Shown here: in pieces, positions 44,422-55,447 of the stretch | How the letters are laid out: each line of letters begins with the position of its first letter | Numbering within the stretch: the stretch's first letter is position 1 | Assembly: GCA_010356995.1 (NCBI GenBank) | Contig: ML996700.1 | Coordinates: forward strand, 690,999-754,998 | Reading direction: 5' to 3' | Origin: Trichodelitschia bisporula | Lineage: Eukaryota; Ascomycota; Dothideomycetes; Phaeotrichales; Phaeotrichaceae | Length of the DNA: 64,000 bases | The notes under the pieces: model-generated | Seen by the model: the letters and a program-made list of their open reading frames with translations, nothing else | The model's database searches: none | Told to the model about the DNA's origin: nothing | Made by a program: the position numbers and the translations under genes

Positions 44422-46201
44422 CTACAACACAACACACGACCCGCCCGAAGACCTGCCCGTGCCAGATGGTCAGTACACGGTGCGCGCACCACCATCTCCA
44501 TCAACCCGCCCCCCCTTCACCCCCTAAATCAAATAGAAAAAGGAAGAAAGGCACTCACCATCTCTCCCCTTCAATCCCCCGAACCCATCCAATAACCCTC
44601 TTGACCCGCTCCCTAACCGTCCTCACCCCAAGCAGCGCATACTTCTCCTCCTCCGGCACCGGCAGCACAGAGGCAAGCCAGAACGCAAACGGCCCAGGCT
44701 CAGCAGGCGGCCCGCCAAACGCATGCAATATCCGCTCATGCAACCACGGTGCGGACAGCGCACGCATCCTTCCCACAAACGACAGTCCCACGCCCAGCAA
44801 CTCCGCCGTTGACATCTTCGCCAGCGGATCGTTCCCCGCCACCGCAGCGGCCATGTCCTCGCACTCCAGACGTGCCTCCTCCTCCGGCGGCACATCGGCC
44901 ACGAGCTCCACGTGCCCGTGCGCATATCCGTCTCGCGCGCCGAAGGAGCACACCCGGAACCGGCTCACGCCGCGTGTCTCCAGGAAACTGCGTCCGTCAG
45001 GGAGAAGCTGGCATCCGACGATCTCAAGTAGCGTGCCGTAGGCGCCGAAGTCTGCGCCCGCCAATCCCTCCTCTTCACCCATGCCTCCCGCCTCAGGCCG
45101 CCTCCTTATCACCATGCCAAACCGTTTATCCCCCTCCAGTGCACGCCTAACCAGCAACCGATAGCGCGGCTCAAAAATGTGCAAAAAGGTTGGCAAGCCC
45201 GGAAACGCAACTGTGCACACAAAAAGCGGCAACTCATCCCCCCCCCGCACCTCCTCCTCCGCCCTCACCGCCTGCGCCCTCGCCTCGCTCAGCTCCGGAA
45301 AAATACCGCGCAGCAGCGCAACAAGCCGCTTATTGCTCGGCCTATGCCGCAGCGTGGCGGGCAACCCGAGACCGCGCCGACATACAGGGCAATACGGCGC
45401 GTGGTCGAGCGTGCGAGCCAGACACTGTCTGCAGAACGTGTGTCCGCACGGCGTGGTGACGGCATCGAAGAGCAAGTTCAGGCAGACCTGGCAGTCGAGT
45501 TCGCGGGCGGCGGCGCCGCGTACTGCATCCAGGAGCGCCGCGTCGGGCGCGTCGGGCGCGTCGGCATCAGGCGAGGTTTCGCCAAACGCCACGTCGGCGG
45601 CGTAGTCCAGCGCTCCTGCCGCCGCCATGTCCATGACGGCAAGGAGACGGCCGCCGGCGCTGCCGGATGGCGAGGCATAGGTGCGGGCGGGGGCTTCGGC
45701 GCCGGAAGCGAGGATCCAAGGCTCGGCGGGGCGTTCGTGGAGTAGGAGCGGGGCGGGGGGGTGGGGCGGGAGATGGGACCGGAAGGCGTCGACGGCGGCG
45801 AGCACGCTGTCCACCGTTTTGCTGAGGCAGACGTCGGTGGCGCAATCTTCGGCTTTGTGCGGCAGGGCGCACGAGGGGATGGGACAGCGGATGATGAGAG
45901 TCGGGCCGGGATGGCGGCGGGGTGGCGGGGCGGGGGGGGGTAGGCAGGGCCGGCAGACGGTGTGGCCGCAGGGGAGAGTGGTGGGGGAGGTGAAGAGGCG
46001 GGAGCAGGCGGTGCATTGGAGGAGGCGGACGAGGGCTCGCGGGGCGGTGGGGGGTATGGGCGGGGGGGTGGAGGGGGCGGAAGGAGGATGGTCGGTCATT
46101 AGGGCGGCGAGGCCGAGGAGGGAGGCCGGTGCGGGGGTCTCGAGTAACATGCGGTTTTGTTGGTGTGATTTTGTGAGTGCTGATGGTGAGCGGTGGGACA
46201 T
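44422..46201 (-). CDS. LON-domain RING-finger protein (LONRF-like E3 ubiquitin ligase)
   Basis: Exon 1 is 46201-44559. A donor AGATG|GTGAGT and an acceptor after a TACTGAC branch site give a 106-bp intron and a last exon 44452-44422 encoding SSGGSCVVL, 557 residues in all. If unspliced, the protein would stop after GERW. A first, divergent RING-like cluster (CTACSRLF, CGHTVCRPCL, CPIPSC) is at about residues 60-110. A canonical C3HC4 RING (CQVCLNLLF, CGHTFCRQCL, CPVC) is near 235-275. A LON substrate-binding domain (LPLFVCTVAFPGLPTFLHIF, EPRYRLLVRR, FGMVIRRR) fills the C-terminal half. There is no LON protease catalytic domain. The family acts as ubiquitin ligases. Substrates are unknown. Two in-frame later ATGs (near 46,150 and 46,099) are alternative starts. 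Confidence 0.85.
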
Positions 46202-46204
46202 GTG

Positions 46205-46310
46205 CTTTGGTTGCTTTGGTTGATATGGTTGCTTTGGTTGCTTTGGTTGCTTTGGTTGCTTTGGTTGCTTTGGTTGCTTTGGTTGCTTTGGTTGCTGTGG
46301 TTGCTGTGGA
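46205..46310 (+). repeat. 9-bp minisatellite (GGTTGCTTT), about 12 units
   Basis: Tandem units of GGTTGCTTT run with few changes (one GATATGGTT variant at the left, GGTTGCTGT at the right). The array sits immediately upstream of the LON/RING start codon, so it lies in its 5' leader or promoter. Being 3n, it is open in all frames on the minus strand (reading TKA, QSN or PKQ repeats). Confidence 0.9.
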
Positions 46311-46610
46311 TTGTTGATGGTGAGGTTGGGAGGCTGGGAGGCTCGGGCATGCAGCGATATTCAGCGGGGGGAGGTCCGTGGTGGCTTCATATAGCCTTGC
46401 TCCTCTGCGGAGGTCGAATGGATGCAAGAAAAATAAGAATAGGTGAATAAGCTAGCAGTTGTTAAAGTAGCACGGATCCTACACCCGATGGGGTGGTTGT
46501 ACGTGGTATTGCCGTGTGGTCTTCGTGTGCTGTCTTTGCGCGAGATGGAAAGATGAAGCGGCCGTCTAACCGGAACTATCCCAGAAGCCAGTGAGACAGG
46601 ACATGTGCCT

Positions 46611-46634
46611 GGGGGGGGGGGGGGGGGGGGGGGG
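46611..46634 (+). repeat. Poly-G tract, 24 bases
   Basis: Uninterrupted run of 24 G in non-coding sequence. Its true length in the genome is uncertain because such tracts are prone to sequencing slippage. Confidence 0.85.
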
Positions 46635-47309
46635 TTGCTTGATGTGGTGGAGAGCCAAGAGGGGATGGTCGTGTGGTATGGAGAAATTCGGGAATGGGGT
46701 TAATGCGTTGGTGGAGGCGAGTTGCGTGGAGCGGTTGAAGAAGAAGAGGCGTACGAATGGATGACGTGATGATGCGCCGTTTGCGGGTGGGGCCGATTTA
46801 GGGGGATGAAGAAGTGGCCGAAGGAGTGGGATTGGCGGGAGAAGGCGACGAGAAGGTGTGGAGACACACGAAGGAGGCGAGGAGGAGATGGAAGAAGGAG
46901 TAAAGGGAGAAAGAGGAAGATGAGAAAGAAGATGAGTGAGGAGAGGCTGAAGTGGCGAGAGGGGATGGAGTGGTGTTACAAAACTCACTCCATCGGCCCA
47001 AGACGCAGCGAGGGAAGGAAAAGAGGCGATGATAGAGAAAAAGAGGAAAGAGGAAAGAGGACAACGCAGGAGATGCAGGGGACCGAGTCAATTAGGAAGA
47101 TGAATCAACGGCTATGAATGCGCAGCGGGTATCAGATCGCCGATTGTTCTTCAAATCTATCGTACGCTTACCATTGCCTCTCACCACGTTCTCAGGAAGT
47201 GTCGGCGTCAGCGTCGGTGCCAGCGTCGCGTGTGTCGCGTGTGGTATGTGCGATGTGAGGTTGCCTGTGTAGTGTGTGGTGCGTGAGGTGCGTGTGGTGC
47301 GTGTGGTGC

Positions 47310-47425
47310 GTGTAGGGTAGTTTATGGCGTGTGGGATAGTTTATGGCGTGTAGGGTAGTTTATGGCGTGTAGGGTAGTTTATGGCGTGTAAGGTAGTTTA
47401 TGGCGTGTGTGTGTGTGTGTGTGTG
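47310..47425 (+). repeat. 19-bp minisatellite (5 units) followed by a GT run
   Basis: Five tandem units of GTGTAGGGTAGTTTATGGC (47,310-47,404) have one or two substitutions in units 2 and 5, followed directly by about ten GT dinucleotides. To the left (47,280-47,309) there is a shorter array of GCGTGTGGT-like units. This suggests stepwise slippage growth. Confidence 0.9.
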
Positions 47426-48190
47426 GTCACAGAGTGGCGAAACTATCATGCCATGTCCGTTTTGTCCCTCACCTCATCAACTCTCCAGCTGATGCATCCG
47501 TAGCTGTACGGTAGCAGTAGCAACAACACCTGCAGCAATGGCAGCGTGTGCAAAGGACTGTCCAAACCCGTCAACTCACCTGCGTATGCACATCTAGACC
47601 CTCGGCCCAAACCCTACTCCGATCAGCATCACCACCAGCTTTGACCGGCTAGCAGCCCCCCCCTCCGAATCGCATCATCAACACCAAACGCCCTCACCCT
47701 TCCATTTCAAACCTAAGCGCCACACTTTATGCGCGTCAACCGAACGCCCCGCCACCCGAGTCTCCCACAGCAACCCCAAATTCAGCCCAGAAGCGCCGAT
47801 TTCAGCTTCTCAAAGTCCCCAAACGGCAAAAAATGGCCACGCCAACCCCCCCCGTCACCGCCCCAAGGGGATCGATCCCGGCGCATCATCACTCGACGTC
47901 GCCATCGCCGCTAGGCCCAATCCGCGGCGGCGCCAACCGAGGAGTGGCGCCAAATCACGATGCGCCAGCCACGTAACCTAACCCACTCCCTGATCCTTCT
48001 CCTCTTCGCCCTCCAACAAACTCTTCAGGCCCCACCGCACAATCCCCGCGGCCAAAAACAACCCCGCACAATCCCCGCGGCCAACAACAACCCCGTACCA
48101 CCCGGGCGTCCTTCCGCCCCTGCTGACCGCAATGTCGAAAATGCCAAAGATATTCTCGAGGCCGAACGCACAAACGCACGAACGCACGAA

Positions 48191-48236
48191 CGAGCAAGCG
48201 AGCAAGCGAGCGAGCGAGCGAGCGAGCGAGCGAGCG
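48191..48236 (+). repeat. AGCG/AGCA tetranucleotide array
   Basis: About eleven tandem 4-bp units (GAGCAAGCGAGC type) in non-coding sequence, continuing an imperfect CGAACGCA array at its left edge. Confidence 0.85.
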
Positions 48237-50717
48237 TGGCGGTCAGGTCCCCGAGCTCTCCGAACTGTTGAGTCCAGATCGGCCCATGGCGCATCGCCAT
48301 CGCGATTCCGCACCCCCCGCCCCGCCACGGATCGTACGCTGTGAGCCGTATCACCATGCGATTGTCGCACCGCGGCATGGCCCGCGTCCTCCCAGTGCTG
48401 TCGGACCCAGATCTGAGCCCATGAGCAGCGGATGTGCGGCGGAACCAGGGCCTTCGCCGTTCTCGCGCTGACTGCAGAGCCGCGGCGACCAGATGCGGCT
48501 GGCGCGCGCGGCCGACGATCACTACAGGGCGGGCGCGGTCTAGTTCTTGGATTTGACGCACGGCGCGCGACCGAGCAGCATTGATAGGCGTCCATGGCCG
48601 GGGCAACAGACCCTCGCGCCGCCTTTCGCGTGCCCGTGGGTTGCATTACCGATCTCAGAATAAAGCATCAGCAGCAAGAAGGCTCAGTGCAGGTGGTGTG
48701 TCTCGTTGGTTCGTGAGATTTACCGACACGATTTCGGCGTGGAGGGCTATTCTAGGCCCGGATCGAGATTATGCTTGGATCGGGCGTGCGCCCGGGAGTA
48801 ATGTGGCGGACGGGCGGCGGATGGAAGGACGCGAAACGAGAAAAGCGACGACGACAGCACCCCGCCCTCTCACAGCAGCATCCCGTCACGGCTCCTGCTC
48901 CACCCCCTCCCCCCGTCCGCCCAACCCGCTCCGCTCCGCTCCGCCCCGCCCGCTGCGAGGCCCACCACGGCACGCCCCATGCTGACTCCGTCCCCGGATC
49001 GGACCCCGCTAGACGATCGGAGCCCCGCGGCAAGCCGGCACGGCCAGCTGCGGCTGCGGGGCAGGATGAGTGTTAGTGGGCGCGGACCCGGCGCCGGCCC
49101 GGTGGTGCTTCCTGGCGTGGCGTCCATGCGCAATGCACGTGTAAGGATGCTACCGCGTTCCTGCGTTCCTGGATTGGTTGGTTGTGGGGGTTTGTGGCCG
49201 GTGAGTTTATTGATGAGCATGTCACTCGCCTGCGGGGTTGGTTGGCTCGGGCTTCAACGTTGTGTGTGGATAGAACGGGTTAGAGGACGGCTTGATTGGG
49301 TGATAGGCGAAGTAGATAGCCTGATTAGGCGATGGGGAGGAAGAGGTGCATGATCAGCGTGATATTCTATATGATATGGTTGGTTAGCTGCCGCTTTTAC
49401 ATCCTGTATGCGGATGGAAACGGGAGGAGGTACTCAATCAACGTGCTCACTTCTCCCATATGCTATAGGTTAGCCGCTAATTTCTTCGCCTTATGCATTA
49501 TCACGTACCGCAGATCAGTGGTTCAATGAAGTTCATACGTGGTGGATTTGTCCATGTGAGAGTTGAGAGCAAGTCTACCGTAGGTTGGTAGGCGGTCTCG
49601 AGTTTTCACCAACCCTTAGTCTATGGCTCCCTTCCTCTGCTACCCAGAACTCCCCTGGCTCATCATACGGCTCTGTGAACCCCTTGAGGCAGTCATGCAA
49701 CCCTATTATGTCGTGGGGTCCGTTCCATGGTGGCTTGTATATGCAGCCCTAAGTAAGGCGCATCTCGCCGTTGGAAGGCAAATCCATATTCCAGGGAAGG
49801 CACGAATCAAGCAATCGGAAGGGACAAGCCTTGTCCTTAGGGTAGAGGAAGGGACAAGACCACTATGGCAGGCGTGCAGGATGACACTTGGCAGGCTTGG
49901 AGGTTATCATCGTGCGGCTCCACGGCTCCCTCTTCCTTCTTCTCTCCTCGTCTGTTAGTCAGCTACGATGGTAGAAGACACTCAACAACGGTCGGTTGCG
50001 CCGAATCGGGTACTGTAAGCTCTCCGGGTACGTACGGGCCGCATCACGATCACCAGCTGTCCGTTCACAGAGCAGGGAAAGCCGTTGCATTGCCTCCACT
50101 AGGAATAATCAACGCCCCGATCCCTCCTCCGCAGAGCATCCATCTCCATCGCCAAAACAAGCCAGCTCCAGACACCGTATCCTCCCCGCCCATGCCCAAA
50201 AAGATCCCTTTTGCCTACCCTATACCCCACGAACCTCCCACCCGTCCCCCCCCGTCCCCTCCGCCAAACCCAAAACACCAAACTCCGCACACCGCACACC
50301 GCGAAACAGCAAACAGGAGTAAAAAAAATAGGTCGTTCGATCGAGGTGTCATACCACGCCGCCCCCCCCGACCATCAAACCTCGCAGTTCCGCATGTCTA
50401 GCCGTCACCGACGCCCTTCAGCCTTCCGCCCTATCGCTAGAGAGGACGCCATGCCTTTTTCGTGATATATCCTCCTCATCGTCGCACGCCCCCGCACCAC
50501 GCCTTACCCTCCCCTGCCTCAGCTGCGCGTGGATGTAACGTGTTCGCGCAGGGTACCTGGAACGTTGACAGCTGAATTCTGCAGGGCGCCAAAAATGAAA
50601 GCCACGCAAAACGGAGGACAGCTGAGGGCCACGGCAGCCACTGCTAATGCTTCTCTGCTGCATTGTCTTCTTTTCTTCGCTGCCGGCGCATGACCGGTCC
50701 GATTTCTTTGACATCGC

Positions 50718-53700
50718 TCACGTGCTACTTTCCGGCGTGCTCTCCGCATCGTCATCGTCATCGTCGTCGGTTTCTGTCTCCTCCTCCGATGAAGATAGCT
50801 TCGACTGCACCACCTTCTCCACCTTCTCTTTCTCTTCCTCTTCCTCTTCCTCTTCCTCTGACGTTGACTCCTTCTCGTCGCTCTTCTCCTCTTCCTCCTT
50901 GAGCACAATCTGCCGCATAACCTTCCGGTCGAACAGATCGAGCACAAAGCGACAAAGCGGCAACCGGAAGTGATGCTCCTCCAGCACGCGCATGACCGTG
51001 TTGAAGAAGTCCCTACTGTGGAAGTACGTCGGATACTTGGACTTGAAGCTATGAAGGTAAGGAAAATAAGCAAATCGCCTTGGATAGCAGCAGCAACAAT
51101 GAAGAAATAGACATACCCATGCAAGTCGTTCATGGCCTTCTTTGCCAGCACCGTGTTCCCTAGATTGCTCACCGAGAGCAAGATGCGCGCCTCCGTCGGG
51201 TCCTTCGGCACACTGCCCTTGGAACGCGGCCGCATCGTACCCAGCGACGGCGAAGGGTCGTGCGTAGCGGACCACGGCTTGATCTAACCATAGTCAGCAC
51301 CCGTCAACCACCCACCCAACCTCCTGTACTCACAGAGAAGAGCTTCTTAAAGTCAATCGGCATGCAAAACCCCAGACTCTCCCCCCTCATATTCACCGTC
51401 CCATCCCATCCCAACTCCAACAATATCTCCTGCCCATGCAAACTCCGCGAAATGAGGCCAAGGACATAAAACGCCGTCCCCCGCATCGTCATAACCGCGC
51501 TCCCCTCCGCAATCCGCACTATCCACCTCACCACATCCGAGGACTCCAGAAACGGCGCCCCGAGCTCCATACTCCCCACATTGCCCACCGCCCAGAGGCA
51601 GCCCTTGACCTTGACCAGCAATTCCTCGTCCTCTTCTTCCATGCCGAATTCGCGAATCGTGCTGACAAACTCGTCAAAATGACCTTTCTGCTCAAGCAAG
51701 CGACACCCCTCCGTCGTCCGCGTCAACTCGCGATAAAAATGCGGCGGCACAACCCCATACTCTTGCACCTCCGCCAACATCGCCTCTTCCATCCCCGCCC
51801 ACGCATTCGGCGCCAGCGCAGGCGGCGGAACATCCATCAGCGCCCTAGCAAGACTCGCCTCAATCAGCGCCACATAACTATCATTTCTCCCAAGGAACCA
51901 ATCATCCATTTCCCGCGTAATATAATCCAGCTCATCGAGGTACTTGTACCCGACGCTCGTGGACAAAAAGCGGAGCAGTAGCGGCGCGCCGATTTCGCCC
52001 AAATGGTCGAGGGCCGGCCGGCACTTGACGATGTACTCTAGGGAGTGCTTTTGGTGGCAAGATTCTTCGAGGATTTTGATGGCGACTTCGCAGACTTCGA
52101 TTTCTGGGTCGTAGAGTTGCGTGACCAGGAGTCGGATGGCCCATTCGATAGTGCTGGGCGTGTCGCTGGCGTCGGTGGGCGCGCTGCAGGCGTATTTGCG
52201 CAGCAAGCGCGTCGCGAAGATGCGGATCGGCTTCGAGCCGCTCGTCATCGCCTTGCTCAACAAAATGCGCAAGTGACTATCAACCGCGTAACTGAGTCCA
52301 CCGAGGAGGGCGCGGATGAGGTCATCCCTGTCCTGCAACTCCACAATATGATAAAACATATTGAAAATCTTCCACCGCTCCAGGATCTGCAAGCCCTTGA
52401 TATCCTTGGTCATGGCGCCGAGCATAGCGAAGTACCCCCCCGTCAACGTCTCCGTCATACGGTCCGCGGAGAAGAGTGGCGTTTCCGACGTGAATCCACT
52501 GAGCCGATCAATCTGGCTTAGACACTCGCCGAGCTGACGCACAAGCTTGCTCTCACCCAAATACCTCACCCCCTCCTGGTTCGCAAGCAGTGCCTGCATA
52601 AGCGCACACCCCACGCGGACATACCGCTGATTCGGCTTCGTATTCTTCGCCATGGAAAAGCGGTACTTAAACGGCCTATAAAACCCCACAATCCTGTGCA
52701 AAAACTTCGTGCTCCGGATAGCCTCATCGAGCCTCTTGGGATTACGCAGCGGCCCGTCGATGATAGACTGAATTACATCCCAGCGCCACTTTGTGAAATT
52801 GATGGTGGCGAGCACGCCGCTTTCGAGCATCATGGTGCGGAAGTGCGTTTCGTCGACTTGCATCCCCTGTTGTGCTTTTGTCTGGTCCGCTTGGCGCGCG
52901 CTGTCGGGCTCGATGCTCCCGCCGTTGCTTAGCTTGATGGATTGTACGGCGGTGGACGGGTCGGAGCGGTAGAGCGTGCGGTTGACGCTGTCGACCTGGT
53001 AGATCGTGCCGATGGCGACGAAGCGCTCCGGAGTATCGAAGCGTGCTGCCGCACGGATGAGCCCGGGCAGGACTTGGAGCTTGGCGCTCCAGCTGCTGGG
53101 CAGCATCTCGTTGGATAATTTGAGCACCTCGCCTAGGACGAGTGTGGTTTTGCGTCGCAGGGCGGGGGATAGCGGGCGCTCTTCGGCGTACAGCAGTGCC
53201 TCCATGAGGCCGGCGTGCAGCAGAACGGCGAGGACGACGGCGGTGAAGTGCTCGACTAGGTTGCGCTGGTTGCGCTCTTCTGACGCTTCTGCGTTCTCCG
53301 CTGGGGGAACTTCGGACTTCAGGTTCGTGACACGGGCGTAAGTGGTGAGGCGGCGGCCAGCTACGAACGAGGATGACCATGAGGGCGGCTTGATACGCAG
53401 TATATCGGTGAGCAGCTCAAGCAGCGTGTTGCGGACCTGGGGTAGCTCAATGTAGAGACATTCCACAAGCGAGCGAATAGCAAGGAAATTGTTAACCGAC
53501 AACGCAATAAGACCCGGCCAACTGCGGAGCAGCGCAGCGATCACACTAGCACACGTCTTCAGCTTCTCCTCACTAGTATGCCCCGTCCCCTCCGTGAACG
53601 AAGCCAGCGGCGTCTCCAACTCGTGACCCGACCGGAGAAACCTACGCCGGCTCGGGATGTCCAACAGGAAAACGAAGGCGGATGTCAGGCTCGGCGCCGC

Positions 53701-54861
53701 ACGGTAGTTGCCATCGCCGAGCGCGTCTGTCAGAGTCCCTAGCCCGCCAGCAGCGACCAGGATTTCCGGCTTCTTGGTCAGGATTTCGGCGAGGGTGAGA
53801 ATGGCGATGTTGCGCAGCCTGTCGTCGCCATGCTCTGCAATGGCCACGATGATGCGCACGACGCCGCGTGAGAGCTCGTGCACTCCGTCCTTGATGTCCA
53901 GAAACGAGCGGACGAAGTTAAGTGCCTGCTCACGCTCGACGCTGGCTTTGCTCTCTTTGACGAGAGACGAAATTACGAGAATGTCGGTGTTGAGGGCACG
54001 AATGGTTTGGAGCGAGCGTCGGTCGGTGATGGAATGGCGTAGCACACGATACGACGCAGCGATGACTTCGCGACTCTCGTTGAATAGCAGCCTCTGCAGG
54101 CACGGTCCGTAAGCGGTCCAGTCAAGGTCGTAACGCAGCGTCGGGTGTAGCTTGAACAGATCAACGAGTCTATTGGAAGCGTCAACGTAGCACTCCGGCG
54201 ACATGTCGTCTGTTTCGATCGCTTGTAGCAGCTCCGCGAGCGCAAACGTCGGTGATTCTTCCAGCGGCGGATCTACGGGAGCGAAAGTCTGTCGTGACAA
54301 CGGGCGTGGCGTAGCACCATTGAAGATGAACGAGAGCCGGCCCTCATTCGCAGGCTGCGACTCCTTGGACCGCATAATCTCCTGTTCAAGACCCGCCCGC
54401 AACTCCGCAAGTTTGCGATTCGACATGTTAAGTTCCGCCTCAGCCCTCAACTTCTGCTCCTTAAACTGCTTCGCATTCTTCGAGTTGAGCGCCTCAAGCA
54501 AATTCTCCGACCCCGTCTTAATCTTCGTCTCCTTCTCAATCTCACTCCGTATCTCCGCCTGTCTCTTCTCAGATATACTCCTCGCATCCTCCTCCAAGCC
54601 GCCGGGAGCGGTACCAAAATCAGGCCGCGGCGTCTCACTCCGGAACGACGCAGGAGCAAAGCTCGCCGGCTGTACGGCGGTGGCGAGCGACTGATTGCGC
54701 GGCGGGTAGGCGCCGGCAGACGACATAGAGCGGGCATCGCGGCCATACCGCAATGCGGGTTGAAGGTAGTTGGCCTGGTCGAGCGTGGGTGTTGCGTCGG
54801 CCTGGCTGACGGCGACGGAGGAAGCGCCCGAGGCGGGCACGCGGTTGGGTGGTGGCATCAT
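50718..54861 (-). CDS. TSC11: Rictor-family TORC2 subunit (Tsc11/Avo3/Ste20-like)
   Basis: Exons 54861-51334, 51283-51117 and 51048-50718 are joined by 50- and 67-bp introns, giving 1,341 residues. The start is the MM pair at 54,861. The open frame continues 370 bp upstream without an ATG. An N-terminal disordered region leads to a coiled coil (LEALNSKNAKQFKEQKLRAE). Armadillo-like helical repeats of the Rictor N-domain follow, with LVDLFKLHPTLRYDLDWTAY, FVRSFLDIKDG and LRNIAILTLAEILTKKPEIL, then middle and C-terminal Rictor blocks (RYVRVGCALMQALLANQEGV, VKGCLWAVGNVGS, LGWDGTVNMRGESLGFCMPI). The last exon is strongly acidic (poly-Glu and poly-Asp). Rictor is the defining scaffold of TOR complex 2, acting at the plasma membrane on AGC kinases, actin and sphingolipid control. 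Splicing is supported by the uninterrupted conserved block through exons 2-3. Confidence 0.92.
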
Positions 54862-55447
54862 TGTAGCAATGTGCGTGTCTTCGGCGTCATTTCCTAGTGC
54901 GTGCGGACTACGCGCTGCAGTGAGGGGGGGTGGCGGAGGATGTGGCCGACATTCGGGGTTGGCGGGTGGATGTGCTTGGGGGGCCGAGGGGTGGGGTTTC
55001 GAGGTTACAGGTACGCTGTAAAGACTGGTGGGTTGGTGTGGTGGATGACGGAAATACGTTCGGAGTGAGGGGAGGGGAAAAGAAGTGGGGGAGGTGGTGA
55101 GAGTGGGTGCGGGGTGAGATGGGTCGTGGTAGGGAGTCGGAGGTGGTGACGGAGGTGGTACGCGGAGGAGTCGGAGTAGAGTACTGGCATTGGCCCGCAC
55201 TCCTTGAGCCTGACGATGGCAACAGCCCAACCGCCGTAGGGCAGTGCCAACCGCGCGCTTATTGCGCTTGTTGGACTTGGCAAGCTTCGTTCGTAGCCTC
55301 AGGCTCCCAGCCTGAAAAGGATATCACGGGTGGAGATATTCGATCAAGCGTCAGGATCTATACAGCCATAATCTCCACATATCCATATTCATATGCGTAC
55401 AGTGTAGATGCGAGCAGACTCTACGCCGGCCCAAGCAACCAGGAGTC
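54862..55447. other. Spacer between GatA and Rictor genes
   Basis: Tandem arrangement on the minus strand. The spacer must hold the GatA 3' end and the Rictor promoter and leader. Rich in GGTGG/GGAGG on the plus strand. No separate gene. Confidence 0.5.

Larger units (their letters stand above)
46311..50717. other. 4.4-kb gene-poor region rich in simple repeats
   Basis: No protein family was recognised. The longer ORFs (for example minus strand 47,978-48,646) encode Arg/Ala/Leu simple sequence in several overlapping frames, as expected from GC-rich repeats. The region holds a poly-G tract, a 19-bp minisatellite, a GT run and an AGCG tetranucleotide array. It separates the LON/RING promoter from the Rictor 3' end. 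Confidence 0.5.

Noticed and set aside
47978-48646. Arg/Ala/Leu-rich minus-strand ORFs in the repeat-rich region
   Set aside because: Several overlapping frames are open because of tetranucleotide repeats and high GC. No domain is visible.
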